Shown here: piece after piece, positions 34,186 through 46,330 of the stretch | How positions within the stretch are numbered: position 1 is the first letter of the stretch | Layout: each line of letters opens with the position of its first letter | Assembly: GCF_022539505.1 (NCBI RefSeq) | Contig: NC_061508.1 | Location: 346,779,484-346,843,483, forward strand | DNA from: Lolium rigidum | Taxonomy: Eukaryota; Streptophyta; Magnoliopsida; Poales; Poaceae | Direction: 5' to 3' | Length of the DNA: 64,000 bases | The notes under the pieces: model-generated | The model's database searches: none | What the model saw: the letters and a program-made list of their open reading frames with translations, nothing else | Told to the model about the DNA's origin: nothing | Position numbers and translations under genes: made by a program

Positions 34186-37100
34186 TTAGCTTTTGGACTG
34201 TGTGGTATCACTGCCCGGAATGCCTGCGGCGAGCTTTGCTCTCAGGTCCTTCCTGAGGATCTTGCCAGATGGACTCTTTGGAATGGAATCCGCGAAGAAC
34301 ACTTTGCAGATCCTCTTGTAGAAAACAACCTGCAATATTATTGCACAGTTTGTTAGGTTTGAACTCTATCAGGTTTTTATTCTGGCACATGTTTTGGTAC
34401 TGAATTAACAAATGTGCCTGAACAAATGCGAACATTTATGATGTCCACAGAGTCTTGTAAGTACTGTTTGTGGGACCTTTGTCTATTTGCTACTTGTGCA
34501 CTGCAAATTAAACAATGGAAAGTGGAAGAGTTTGTTTTTACCTCTTTTGCAACGAACTGCTTGATCTCGTTTTCGCTAATCTCTGATCCTTCAGTCCGCA
34601 CAACAAACGCAACTGGAACTTCACCTGCAAGTTCGTCTTGCATCCTGCGACAATCAAAACCAGTATAAGTTTAGCAGTCCAAATCAAATTTTACAAGGAC
34701 CAAATAACTCTTTTAGACAATGTATCAACTTACGATACGACAGCAGCATCCTTGATTTCAGGGTGCGTAATGAGAAGGGCTTCAAGTTCCGCCGGAGGTA
34801 CTTGGAATCCCTTATATTTGATTATCTCCTTCAGCCTGTCGACAATAAAGATCTCGTCGTCATCATCGACATAACCAATATCTCCAGTATGCAGCCAACC
34901 GTCCTTGTCAATCGTGTTCTTTGTGGCCTCCGGATCATTTAGGTAACCTGCAAAACATAGGCTTTGTCATTTACATGAACTTTCATCTTTCAGCATCCTC
35001 ATGTGTATTCAGAATTATTTTTGTTCTCACGAAATCAAGTACACGTCAATGCCTTATCCCAAGTTGCTGGTACATTCTTCTTAGATAAGAAAAGAGATAT
35101 CCAAGTGAAGAGATATTATTTTAGGTAGAAATACTACTGAATGGTACAGAATGACGAATTCAGGTCTGAAAGTTAGTACAGATGCTACCTAGACCCTAGT
35201 GATAGTTACGCTGCAAGTTGCAACCTGTAGTAATCCCCATAAGCAATGTGTCTATTTTTTGGTATCAACATATTAGTACGAACGTCGAAATATGAAATGT
35301 TGAATATTCTTCAGTGTCTTATTCACTGAGAACACATACGGCTGTTCCGAAAGCAACGTACTTAAATTATCCAAATTCTAAGATTCTCTTTTCGAGAAAC
35401 CAATATTTGTTTTCCTTTGGGGGTGTCATTTGTCTAGCAGTTTTTAATGGATGGCATAATCGACAATTTCCCAATCGAATTATAAAAGGATTCCATCAAT
35501 ATGCAAAGAACTATGAAGCGAGAAAGAGCTTTGTTGGGTTGGAGCTTGCAAACTCTCCTATCAATTAATAGAGTGGCCGGTGCTTCTGCCCTTGGTTTGG
35601 AAAAATGAAGAAAAAGATATATGAAATGGGTCGAAAATAGGAATCATTTAGTATCTTGTATAAAATCACGGGGGATCAGAGAATAGACTATTGGTTGTTG
35701 GCACGGTGTATCCAATCATATATGATGCAATGCATCGATACGCCAAGTAAGAACGAGCAGAACACCTCCACTTCACCAGAATGTATCCATTCATGATGTA
35801 CCAAGTCAAACAACTTATCATTATAACAATTCAAAATGAGCAGTGCATATACTCTCTCTGTTCACAATTAGATTGCATTCTGGGTTCAGTCAAAGTCAAA
35901 CTTTTTGAAGTTTGACCAAATATTTAGCAAAAAAAAAAAGTATCTACAACATAATCCCTATAGTATTGGAATCATCATAAGTTATATTTTTTTATCAAAG
36001 TTGACAAAGTTTGACTCTGGAAAATCCTAGAAAGCGTGGTAATAAAAAACAGAGGGAGTATTGCATAAAGTCTTTGGCAAATGCTTTCACATGACCATCA
36101 TGCTGCATTAGTTAATGCAATCTATATGCAGTATGGACAATCTAGAAAATGCCAAGCCCGATTCCTTGTATTCAGGCCTGGTTGCACTGCTGGAACCTCA
36201 TTTAACACACAATTGGATTGAGATCTAAAACTTAATTTGGAGTTTTCCACCTCTTGGGGCGATTTAGTGCGACTCCGTAACTAATAATAAATGATGGACC
36301 GCAAAACTATATGTAGTTGGACCATCTAGAAGATGCCAAGTTCGATTATTTATACCCAGGCCTGGTTGCGCTGCTGGGACCTCATATAACACACAACTGG
36401 ATTGTGATCTAAAACTTAATTTGGAGCTATCCACATCTTGGGCTAAATTGGTGCGAGGAACAGTTCAGTCAGACTGGTGATACTTCCAAAAGACCTATTT
36501 TTTGGCCAAGCTTTAAAAAAGAAACTTCACTAGAAAAGAGTGGTGACACTTCACAAAATCTACATTGTTTCCAAAAAAAAAAGATCTTTTGTTTGGCCAA
36601 GCCTTTAAAATCCAGCAAACTTTGACTGGACGGACCTTGTCAAAGTAGGGTTCTGTAGGTCCTATGATGGGTCAGACTCGGAGACTGATAGCTCAACATA
36701 CCGAACAAAAGGATTTTTTTCTGCTTCGTTTGGACACTGGAAAATGAACGAAATACCATTGGAAGCCTCGGTGAAAACGGTAGTTGACAGGATGGATACA
36801 GGTTTGGAGTGCTCATGTTGGAAACATGCCAAACTCAGCTTGGACACATTCATACATATGCTGGCTTGTTTTCTTGTTGACGTTGCATTGACGCGCATGC
36901 GCCAATTTACAAGCGGTGCACATATCCGCATCTGAGATTCATGGGTTCAGACTTCCGCAGGACTCTACGCCTAGGTACGCGCAGTGATGATACGGACACC
37001 ATAGTCCAGACACGCTGCCACTGAAAACCAAGGGACACCAACTTCTCATGGACTATGCCGTCCTGGTCGATGAGCTGGCTGCTTGGCAAGCTGACGATGA

Positions 37101-40100
37101 TACGCCAACAGCTGCCAAGGACTATGCGTGGAGACGTGCTCCAGAAGGGGATCACTGGCAAGCTGAGGATGGTTTGACAACAGCTGCCAAGGACTATGCG
37201 TGGAGACGTGCTCCAGAAGGGGGTCACCACCTCCTACGCGGTGGTTAGGCTGGATCAAGTAGGCTCACCAGTCACCAACTACCTAACTGGAGATCTATCG
37301 ATGCACCAAGAGTTTGGTCAGCAGAAGGGAGAAAGAAGCCTCGGTGCAACTACTCCGAAGATCAGTCTGTCACTCGTCGGCTAGTGGCCAAACTGAGACA
37401 GAACATGAGCACACATGCTGGTGAGGAAGCATCCGTTTTCTCAACCTGCTGGAGCTTGGGATTCCAGGATGCTCTGACTGACTAAACGGATATATATACT
37501 CTACTATGTATCTGAACATGTTTTCAGAAAGGGGAAAAGAGTTTGGTACAGAAGGTGCCAATAATTTGAGCGCTGGAGAAGAAAACAGATCCGCCCAAAC
37601 AGTTCACCAAAGTAAGCATCTACTCACGAGCTACCTAGGCCTGATCGCAAGCCACTCACCTAATTGGTCACAGAATAGTGAACTACGCAGTCATTCAGTT
37701 TAGGGAAATGCTTTTCTTTGACAGTGACGGATGGACTCAAAGCAAAGGAACTGAACTAAAAGACTATACATGTTACTACCTAACAGTGATCAAGGATCTG
37801 GTCGTGGTGTTACCTTTCATGATCTGCTTGCCGCGGATGCAGATCTCCCCCGGCAGGTTGCGGCCGAGGGAGGCGCCGGTGTCGGGGTCGACGATCTTGA
37901 GCTCGGCGTTCCGGACGACGGTGCCGCAGGAGCCGGACTTGACCGCGAACGGCTCCTTGGCGAAGGCCAGGCACATGGCCAGCACGGGGCCGGCCTCGGT
38001 CATCCCATATCCCTGTCGAAAACGATGGGTAGTTCAGTTGCTGACGAACAACGCTGTAATTTCAATGATTCAATCTAGGTGATGTTCAGTTGCAAGTTAA
38101 AAACATTCAGACAAACGTGGTGGCATCAGTGCCGAGACTTGTACACCAGAAAGTGTGACGACAGGCAGTTGGTAATCCAATGCGTGTCTTGCAGAGACGG
38201 CAACCTGGCCGGATCATTGGCCATGGCCGTGGCGTGCGTTTCCGGCCACGACGACGCCCCCATCACGGCGGAGGTGTAAAAGGTTGATGAGATGTCCCCG
38301 TAACACCAAGCCCCCATCACGCCCAATCCGAATCGCTCTTTGGCAAGCAAAAGCGGCCAAAAAGCTCGACACCACCATGCCACCCACCATCACCAACTAT
38401 GTCCTCCCTCAACTCGCGTGCCAATCCAATCAAGTGGAGTACGCCGCATGCTTCCCTCAAGCCCACAACAACCATGAATCTACCATCGTGGTTGAAGCTC
38501 ACTAGCTTGTCCGTGCAAGATGCCATTTATACATAAACCTTTTGTGCTACCTACTGCTGCAGCCAGTACCGTGGCTGACGTGCATCACACTCACTTCAGT
38601 GTCGTCGATCATGCAAGCAAATCATTGGACTGACGGAGTGGAGGAATCGCTCACCTGCCCGAGCACGGCGTTGGGGATCTTGGCCATGAACGCATCCTGC
38701 AGCTCCTTGCCCATGGGCGCCGCCCCCGACATGACCAGCCGGATGGACGCCAGGTCGGCGGCGGTCACCCGCGCGCTCTTGGCGATCTCCACCACGATGG
38801 GCGGCACGAATGGCGCCACCGTGACGCCGTGCGCGCGTACCAGGTCCACCAGCGCGCCGTGGTCGAACTTGCGCATGATCACGATCGCGCAGCCCGCGCG
38901 CAGACCGGCGAGCAGCACCGAGTTGAGCGAGTAGATGTGGAACAGCGGCAGCACGCACAGCAGCACGTCCGACGAGCTGAAGTGCAGGTTCGGGTTCTCA
39001 CCGTCCACCTGAGCAGTAAAAATGACATGGAAATTTTATATCAGAATCAGAGGTTCGAGAAATCTTAATTTGCTCCATTCGAATGAATAAGGCGCCGTAC
39101 GATATTTTAATATATAAAACTAATATTATTAGAAAAGTAATTCCTCTTTTCCAAATTAATATTAGTAGATTTACTTAGATTTGGGTCTAGACGAATTTTA
39201 GTGTACAGTATCTTTTTCGATAAATAGACACATTTTAGTGTATGGATACACGTGAATATGAACGAATCTACTACACGAGAAAACACTATATAAAGAATAA
39301 TATTAAATCTTTTGTTTTAAAAATTAAAATACGTATTATTCCTACGAAATGAGTGGTATAGTAATTGTAAGGTAATTTCTAAGAGCCTAAGATGAAGCAA
39401 TTCAGTAAAAGGTGTGCATTACAAGCCATCCGACGAACCTATGAACTATCTGCATCAAGAGCTTCCAAAGAATATGGGATTGACATGTTCAAGTGCAACA
39501 AGCTACTCTACACTTGCTGTAGATCGGTCCCCCCTCCTCTAGCCGGCCTCGCCGGTTTCGGGAGGGGTACGTCCTCGACAATGGTGATTCGTACTCTCGG
39601 CTCTCCAGCGACGTTGAGCATGTTGTTCGGCTATTTTTCCATGGTATACCAGTATTGGTACTCGTCGATGTTGATTACCTACTTTAATGGTTGCCCGTGT
39701 GTACATACCCTTAGCATTGCGCTCAAAGTAAAATTATGGAAGAATTTCATTGGTATTCACAGGTCTACGGTGTGATATCTATCTTTGGCTACCTTCACAT
39801 AAGTACAAGATTGTGTCATCAAAGAAGAAAAAGAGTTTGCAAATCTCGAAGATTTAGTCCATTTTATTTTGTAATCTTTGAAGATAGCTCGTGTATTTTT
39901 ACCATATATTATTCATTGCACGAATATACGATGGTATTGATTGTCCAAAAAAAAATCCGCACTTGCTAATTGGCCCCTAGTTTTGGTAAGCGTGAAAAAA
40001 GAAGTGATCGATCACGCGTGGCGCGAATCTTCAGGCGGATCAAGATGGCTGATCCGTGTGGGTCCCACATGCATAAATCGGGATCGCGTCGTCCAATCCG

Positions 40101-40975
40101 GTAATAAATGACGCGAAGTAAAGGTGGGCAGTAATTGGTGACTCAATCTCCGGCGCCGACAGAAAAGCGTGTGCGAAAAAGAACTTCCCGAGCTGGAAAG
40201 CGTAAAACGCCATCACAAGACACGGAAACGGGTAACGCCCGAGCGATCCGGAGCTCGCTCGCTTGCTCCAATGGTAGCGTGGTCTAATGGAGAGTGAGCT
40301 GACCTGCTGGGCGACGCTGGTGACGAGGCTACGGTGGGTGAGCATGACGCCCTTGGGGAGGCCGGTGGTGCCGGACGAGTACGGCAGCGCCACCACGTCG
40401 TCGGGGTCGACCGCCTCGTCGACGAACGGCTCACCGCCGTCGCCGTCTTCCCCGAGCAGAGTCTCGGCGAACGGGAGGCATCCGTCGTCAACCCCTTCGT
40501 CGACGGAGACGACGGGCACCCCTCTCTCGGCGGCGAAGGCGCGCACCTTCTCGACGGCGCAGGCCTCGGTGACGATGACCCTGGCCCCGGCGGCGGCGGC
40601 CTGGCGGTGGATCTCGTGGGGCGTGTAGAACGGGTTGGCGGTGGTGGTGGCGGCGCCGAGCCTGGCCGCGCCGAGGAACACGAACGCGAACTCGGGGCAG
40701 TTGCGGAGGAGCGCCATGACCACGTCGCCCTTGCGCACGCCGAGGCGGCGGAGCCCGGCCGCGCAGCGGCGGGAGAGGGCGTCCACCTCGCCGTAGGTGA
40801 GCGCGGCGCCCGTGGCGCCGTCGATGAGGCAGGCGCGGGCGGAGAGTTCCGGGAGGCGCTCGAAGCAGTAGTCCTGCAGCGTCAGGTGGGTCGGGATCTC
40901 GATGTCCGGGAGCTTCGACCGGAACACCAGCTCCGCGGGAGGCGCCGGAGGCGCGTCCGCCGCGATGGAGCCCAT
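34186..40975 (-). CDS. 4CL3: 4-coumarate:CoA ligase, 4CL3-type
   Basis: Six exons on the minus strand: 40304-40975, 38655-39008, 37814-38012, 34734-34947, 34542-34644 and 34186-34329. All borders are GT/AG and all phases agree, giving 561 residues, normal for 4CL. Box [12 protein letters not shown] is at 200-210, GYGMTEAGP at 343-351, Box II GEICIRG at 397-403, the hinge region around [19 protein letters not shown] at about 445-463, and catalytic Lys537 in [11 protein letters not shown]. The enzyme activates p-coumarate and related hydroxycinnamates with ATP and CoA in the cytosol, supplying monolignol and flavonoid synthesis. The central and C-terminal parts, including the ending TQSKS, closely resemble rice Os4CL3 as remembered, hence the symbol. 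The start [10 protein letters not shown] is chosen over an upstream in-frame extension because it matches family N-termini. Introns carry a Stowaway MITE and small duplications. The reading is intact. Confidence 0.96.
35852..36058. mobile_element. Stowaway MITE in a 4CL intron, TSD TA
   Basis: The ends CTCTCTCTGTT and, on the opposite strand, CTCCCTCTGTT match the Stowaway consensus (CTCCCTCCGTT). TA dinucleotides flank it at 35850-35851 and 36059-36060. The 207-bp body contains the usual tttgactttgac-type inner repeats (gtcaaagtcaaac and gttgacaaagtttgac). Non-coding, Tc1/mariner-mobilised. Confidence 0.9.
36124..36455. repeat. Direct duplication in the same 4CL intron
   Basis: A stretch from about 36132 (ggacaatctagaaaatgcca, gcctggttgcactgctgg, ctaaaacttaatttggag) recurs from about 36319 in the same order. 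The copies are about 187 bp apart with moderate divergence. Origin is unknown; no terminal inverted repeats were seen. Confidence 0.8.
37087..37230. repeat. 72-bp tandem duplication in the same 4CL intron
   Basis: Two head-to-tail copies begin caagctga at 37087 and 37159. The second half (acagctgccaaggactatgc onward) is identical in both. The period is 24 codons, so a plus-strand open frame (37048-37248) reads a repeated [13 protein letters not shown] block. It lies antisense to the 4CL transcript within an intron, and there is no other sign of a gene. Confidence 0.85.
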
Positions 40976-41087
40976 GGATCTCGCCGGATGGAAATCTTTG
41001 GTCGGAGCGGAAGGTGGAGGAATGGCGGCCGGGATTTCGTGCTCCGGCTGCTGCTCCTGGGAAGGCTGAGGAAATTGGGGGCCGGGG

Positions 41088-41094
41088 TAATATA
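41088..41094 (-). promoter_or_regulatory. Possible TATA box of 4CL
   Basis: TATATTA on the minus strand, 113 bp upstream of the ATG at 40975, is the only TATA-like sequence in this GC-rich leader. Confidence 0.4.
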
Positions 41095-41193
41095 CCGGCG
41101 AGGAGGCTGGTGGGAGACAGGTCAGTGAGGAGAGCTCGCGGGGCCCACATGGCGGTGGGAGGCAGGTAACTTCTCCGGACGGCGGGCCCACAG

Positions 41194-41201
41194 TGGTAGG
41201 T
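41194..41201 (-). promoter_or_regulatory. AC-I element (ACCTACCA) in the 4CL promoter
   Basis: ACCTACCA reads on the gene strand about 220 bp upstream of the start codon and 100 bp above the TATA-like box. AC-I is a known target of lignin-regulating R2R3-MYB factors in promoters of PAL, 4CL and related genes. Confidence 0.65.
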
Positions 41202-41283
41202 GAAACTTGAGTGAGACCTGCGCAGAGGAGCGCGTCAGTTGACTGCGACCGGTGGTGCCACGTCAGCGGTTTTGACTTTTTTT

Positions 41284-41291
41284 ACCTAACC
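41284..41291 (+). promoter_or_regulatory. AC-III-like element (ACCTAACC) in the 4CL promoter
   Basis: acctaacc lies on the strand opposite to the gene, about 310 bp upstream of its start codon and 33 bp from the hAT insertion. It is a second candidate MYB site. Confidence 0.5.
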
Positions 41292-41324
41292 TTTGGTGTG
41301 TCTGGTGGTTAATAGCTAAATGTG

Positions 41325-41981
41325 TCAAGGTGCAAGCGGCTGCGGGCCGTCCGCGGCGCCGCAGTTTAGGCCCAGTTAAATAAATATGCGGACTCCCACG
41401 GAAAATGAAAAAAAAAAATGCGGTGTATGCAGGCCGGCCCGCAGTTGCCGCGTAGTGTCGCAAATACCAGATCCTGGTCAACATCTGCGAGGCCGCTCGC
41501 TCTGCTCGCCCTCTCCATGGCCGCATCTCTCTGCTCTCCTCACCCCGTCTCTCTCCCAGATGCTCGACGCCCCAATCCCGCTCCGCCTCGCCGCTGCCGC
41601 CGTCGGCGCCGCCGCGCCCTCCCGCCACCTTCTCGGCCTTTCCCTCCCCATCCTCTTCCGCCTCCACTCGCTCTCCCCGCCCCCGCTCCGCCGCCGGCGA
41701 CAAGAAGCGCCGGCGTGGCCCGACAGGCGGGATCTGGCTCTGCGCGCGGCCCGGCAGGAGGAGGAGTAAGAGGTTGGGAAGGGCGGCGCCAGTCGACAGG
41801 GGGTAGGCCCTGTGATCCCGTCGTGCGGTCAGAGGCAGGCCGGCTGAGCTATATATGCGGCGCGCGTGGCGCCGCGAAATAACGCGGAGCATGCGCGGCT
41901 TATACGCGGCATACCGTCTAATGATGCGGACTTGTGCGGCGCGTACGCGGTCTACTGCGGGGCGTCCCGCTTGCACCCTGA
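41325..41981. mobile_element. Non-autonomous hAT element upstream of 4CL, TSD TAAATGTG
   Basis: The ends TCAAGGTGCAAGCGG and, on the opposite strand, TCAGGGTGCAAGCGG are 15-bp terminal inverted repeats with one mismatch. The 8-bp duplication TAAATGTG flanks it exactly (41317-41324 and 41982-41989), diagnostic of hAT insertion. It is 657 bp and GC-rich internally, and no transposase is recognised. Open frames inside look compositional. It lies 350 bp upstream of the 4CL start codon. Confidence 0.88.
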
Positions 41982-41989
41982 TAAATGTG

Positions 41990-42499
41990 GAGTCGTCGTC
42001 GGTGCGTGCCGTCGTGCCATTTTCCTTTCTTGGACCTTGGGTGTATGTAGGACAAAGAGAAGTGATGCTACTACTAGAAAGAAACATGGCGTGGAGAGCT
42101 TGTTTACACTGCCATGTCAATAAACTTTGTCAATGAAGTGTACTAGTCGGCGCCTACAACTTATCCACATTGGAAAATCGAAACCCCTCAAGGTTCTAGT
42201 TTCGCTCGCAAAGTCGTCCATTGGATCATGTCATGTATGACTTGGCTGAGAATAGCGGTGGAGTTGTATGTGAGCTGTGGGGTGTTGCACCACCACACAT
42301 TTTATTTTGAAACAATTTCAACTCTTAGATATTTCGGTATTGGTATTTGGAATATAGGCGGTGTGAACTCGCAGGTTTTCATTGTTGGCTTTCGCATATT
42401 CCACGAATTCAATGGAACTGTGTTATATATTCGCTCTCGCGCTCTCTTGTGTGTGTGACTCATTGCCCCTCTTATAGTCCATCTTTGTTATGGATGATT
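41990..42499. other. Intergenic stretch before the LINE fragment
   Basis: No gene or repeat family recognised. The 5' end of the LINE may extend into this stretch, but no LINE endonuclease motif was identified. Confidence 0.5.
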
Positions 42500-44468
42500 T
42501 TTAAATGTTGCATTGAGAGGTGCAAAATCTTCATAGAGGCCTTAAAAGTACATCTAAGACAGTCTTTGCAAGACTTAGATCAAATCAAATTAAATTTCTA
42601 CAGCAAGATGGCTTACCATACTACACCCATGAGGCCAAAGAAATGATACTGACAAACTACTTTAGAGGCATTATGGGAGCTGAGGCGATTTCAACATCCA
42701 TGTTTAATCTACAGCAGCTATACCCTCACTTGGTTAATTTGGAGCAGCTCACCCATCCTTTCACAGAAAATGAAATATGGCAAGCTATAAAGGATATCCC
42801 TAGAGACAAAAGCCCCGGTCCAGATGGTTTTGGATCAGGTTTTTACCAACAGTTCTGGCATCTTTTCAAAGGTGATATGGCTGAGTTCCAAGGAAAGCTC
42901 AACCTTGAAGGAATTAACAGATCTTATATGATTTTGTTACGCAAAAAGGATAATGACAATTCCCCACGTAACTACAGACCAATCTGGTTGCTGAATTGCA
43001 CTGTGAAATGGATTACCAAAGTTTTAACGGCACGCCTTCAATTGGTTATTAAACTTCTTGTCGATGAGGACCAATCTGGTTTCGTTAAAACACGATGCAT
43101 TGCGGATAATTTTATGTATGCTATGGACTTGGTGCAAACATGCAGGAAGAGGAAAAAGAAAGCTATGATCTTGAAACTAGATTTCATTAAAGCTTTTGAC
43201 ACCGTTTCTTGGGATGCTCTCTTCACTATCCTCAAGTCAGGGGTTTCAACGATACTTGGATCATGTGGATGAAACAACTTCTATGCACAGCCAAAACGGC
43301 TATTCTCCTTAATAGTATCCTCGGTAAATGGATCGACATTAAGCGAGGGTTACGTCAAGGTGACCCTCTCTCCCCTTTGTTGTTCATTGTGGTTGTCGAT
43401 GTTTTACAGAAGGCAATACAACATGCTGCAAGTGAAGGTTTTCTTAGACACCCGGTGTTGGAAGAATAGTCGTGTCCGGTTTTACAGTATGCGGATAACA
43501 CTTTGATAGTGTTACAAGGGGATGTTGAGCAGGCAAAATGTTTAAAGCAAATTTTGGATGACTTTGCTTGTCCCACTGGCCTTAAAATCAACTTCTCTAA
43601 GTCTACTTTTGTGCTGATCAACTTGAACGAGCAGGAAGGTAAAAATTTTGCAGATGTTCTGAACTGCAAGGTTGCCTCTTTCCCTCAGAATTATCTTGGT
43701 TTGCCGCTCTATGATTTAAAACTGCCTAGGGAAGTCTTCTTGCCCTACATATCAACGGTTGAGAAAAGGATTTCTTTCTCTCTGGACTTCATTACTAGTG
43801 GAGGACGACTAACTCTAACAAAATCTGTTTTGTCGGCCCTCCCAGCTTACCTTATGTCATGCATCAAACTTCCACAATGGGTCATTGATGAAATTGAGAG
43901 ATTACTGAGGGCTTTCTTTTGGAAAGGCAAAAGCACAATTCATGGAAGCGATTGCCTGGTTTCTTGGGACTTTATCTGCAGAGATTACAGGGAAGGAGGG
44001 CTTGGTATAAAAAATCTTCGAAATCAAAATGAGTGCCTTCTGACAAAATTTGTCCATTGACTACTTGTTTAACCTAACTCTCCATGGGCGAGATGGGTTC
44101 GAATGACCCATCTCAATGGCAAAGATCTTGGAGATCGAACAACCAATCAAACAAGGGCTTGGGTACAGATTAATTCCATGATTGAAATATATAGAAATTC
44201 TACTTGTGTGCAAATTGGAGATGGAAAATGCACCTCTATGTGGAAGGACAAATGGACAACCAATGGACCACTTTGCTTCCAATTCCCGGCGCTTTTCTCA
44301 CATGCTATCCGGCCCAACATCTCGATTTCAGACTGTTGGATTGATGGCAATTGGACTATACCGTTAAATCATATCACTTCCAACCAAACTGCCGACGAAA
44401 AAGAAGCACTACTCACTTTCTTGCATACATGTACTCTCCAAGATACAGTTTTTAATAAAAGAGCATGG
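42500..44468 (+). pseudogene. L1-type LINE reverse transcriptase, 5'-truncated, part 1
   Basis: RT stretches appear in order: FTENEIWQAIKDIPRDKSPG (about 42760), NYRPIWLLN, DEDQSGFVKTRCIADN, MILKLDFIKAFDTVSWDALF (about 43167), GLRQGDPLSPLLF (about 43348), the catalytic-site region YADN (about 43489; the usual YADD has lost its second Asp) and INFSKSTF. The maturase-like tail (LGLPLYDLKLP, SGGRLTLTKSVLSALPAYLM) follows. Disruptions occur near 43250 and at 43467-43469 (stop). The upstream endonuclease is missing. At 44469 the reading is cut by LTR element 1; it resumes at 51329. Confidence 0.87.
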
Positions 44469-44473
44469 AGGTC

Positions 44474-46166
44474 TGATACGTCTCCGACGTATCGATAATT
44501 TCTTGTGTTCCATGCCACATTATTGATGATATCTACATGTTTTATACACACTTTATGTCATATTCATGCATTTTCTGGAACTAACCTATTAACAAGATGC
44601 CAAAGTGCCGGCTCTCGTTTTCCGCTGTTTTTGGTTTCGTAAATCCTAGTAACGAAATATTCTCGGAATCGGACGAAATCAAGACCCGGGTTCCTATTTT
44701 CACCGGAAGCATCCGAACACACGAGAGGGACCGCAGGGGGGCACCGGGCCCCTGCACCATAGGCCGGCGCGGCCCAGGCCCTGGCCGCGCCGCCCTATAG
44801 TGTCGTCGCCCCTTCAGCCCTCCTGCGCCGCCTCTTCGCCTATTTAAAGCCTCCGTCGCGAAAACCCCCTAACGAAGAACGAAACCCACAGAAACCTTCC
44901 AGAGCCGCCGCCATCGCGAAGCCAAGATCTAGGGGACAGGAGTCTCTGTTCCGGCACCCTGCCGGAGCGGGGAAGTGCCCCCGGAAGGCTTCTCCATCAA
45001 CACCACCGCCATCTCCATCACCGCTGCTGCTCCCATGAGGAGGGAGTAGTTCTCCATCGAGGCTCGGGGCTGTACCGGTAGCTATGTGGTTAATCTCTCT
45101 CCTATGTGCTTCAATACAATAATCTCATGAGCTGCCTTACATGATTGAGATTCATATGATGATGCTTGTAATCTAGATGTCACTATGCTAGTCAAGTGAG
45201 TTTTACTTATGTGATCTCCGGAGACTCCTTGTCCCACGTGTGTAAAGGTGACGAGTGTGTGCACCGTGTGGGTCTCTTAGGCTATATTTCACGGAATACT
45301 TACTCACCGTTATGAATGGCGTAGTGAAGTGCTTATTTATATCTCTTTACGATTGCAATGTGTTTTGTATCACAATTTATCTATGTGCTACTCTAGTGAT
45401 GTTATTAAAGTAGTTTTATTCCTCCCGCACGGTGTAATGGTGACGAGTGTGTGCATCCGTGTTAGTACTTGGAGTATGCTATGATCATGATCTCTTGTAG
45501 ATTGTGAAGTTAACTATTGCTATGATAGTATTGATGTGATCTATTCCTCCTACATAGTGTGAAGGTGACAGTGTGCATGCTGTGTTAGTACTTGGTTTAG
45601 TCGTGTTGATCTTTCTTGCACTCTAAGATTATTTAAATATGAACATTGTGGAGCTTGTTAACTCCGGCATTGAGGGTTCGTGTAATCCTACGCAATGTGT
45701 TCATCATCCAACAAGAGTGTAGAGTATGCATTTATCTATTCTGTTATGTGATCAAAGTTGAGAGTGTCCACTAGTGAAAGTCTATTCCCTAGGCCTTGTT
45801 CCTAAATACTGCTATCGCTGCTTGTTTACTGTTTTACTGTGTTACTACTGCTGCAATACTACCACCATCAACCACACGCCAGCAAGCTATTTTCTGGCGC
45901 CATTACTACTGCTCATATTCATTCATACCACCTGTATTTCACTATCTCTTCACCGAACTAGTGCACCTATTAGGTGTGTTGGGGACACAAGAGACTTCTT
46001 GCTTTGTGGTTGCAGGGTTGCATGAGAGGGATATCTTTGACCTCTTCCTCCCCGAGTTCGATAAACCTTGGGTGATCCACTTAAGGGAAACTTGCTGCTG
46101 TTCTACAAACCTCTGCTCTTGGAGGCCCAACACTGTCTACAAGAATAGAAGCTCCCGTAGACATCA
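44474..46166 (+). repeat. 5' LTR of element 1 (1693 bp)
   Basis: Starts TGATACGTCTCC and ends GTAGACATCA. A GC-rich block at 44720-45020 precedes the tatttaaagc core-promoter-like sequence (44841-44850) shared by all LTR copies in the window. Confidence 0.92.
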
Positions 46167-46330
46167 AGCACTTTTCCGGCGCCGTTGCCGGGAGGAAAGG
46201 TAAAAGGCACTCATACTCCGGTTCCGGGTAACGAGTACTTTTACGGCGCCATTGTGTTTGTGCTCGAAGCTATTTCCTTTAGATCCTGCAATTGCATCTT
46301 TTTGTTTCTTGTTTACACTAGTTTGGCATA

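Noticed and set aside
40976..41191. Upstream in-frame extension of the 4CL protein
   Set aside because: The extension is Pro-rich without family similarity, the TATA-like box lies within it, and MGSIAAD is a normal 4CL start.
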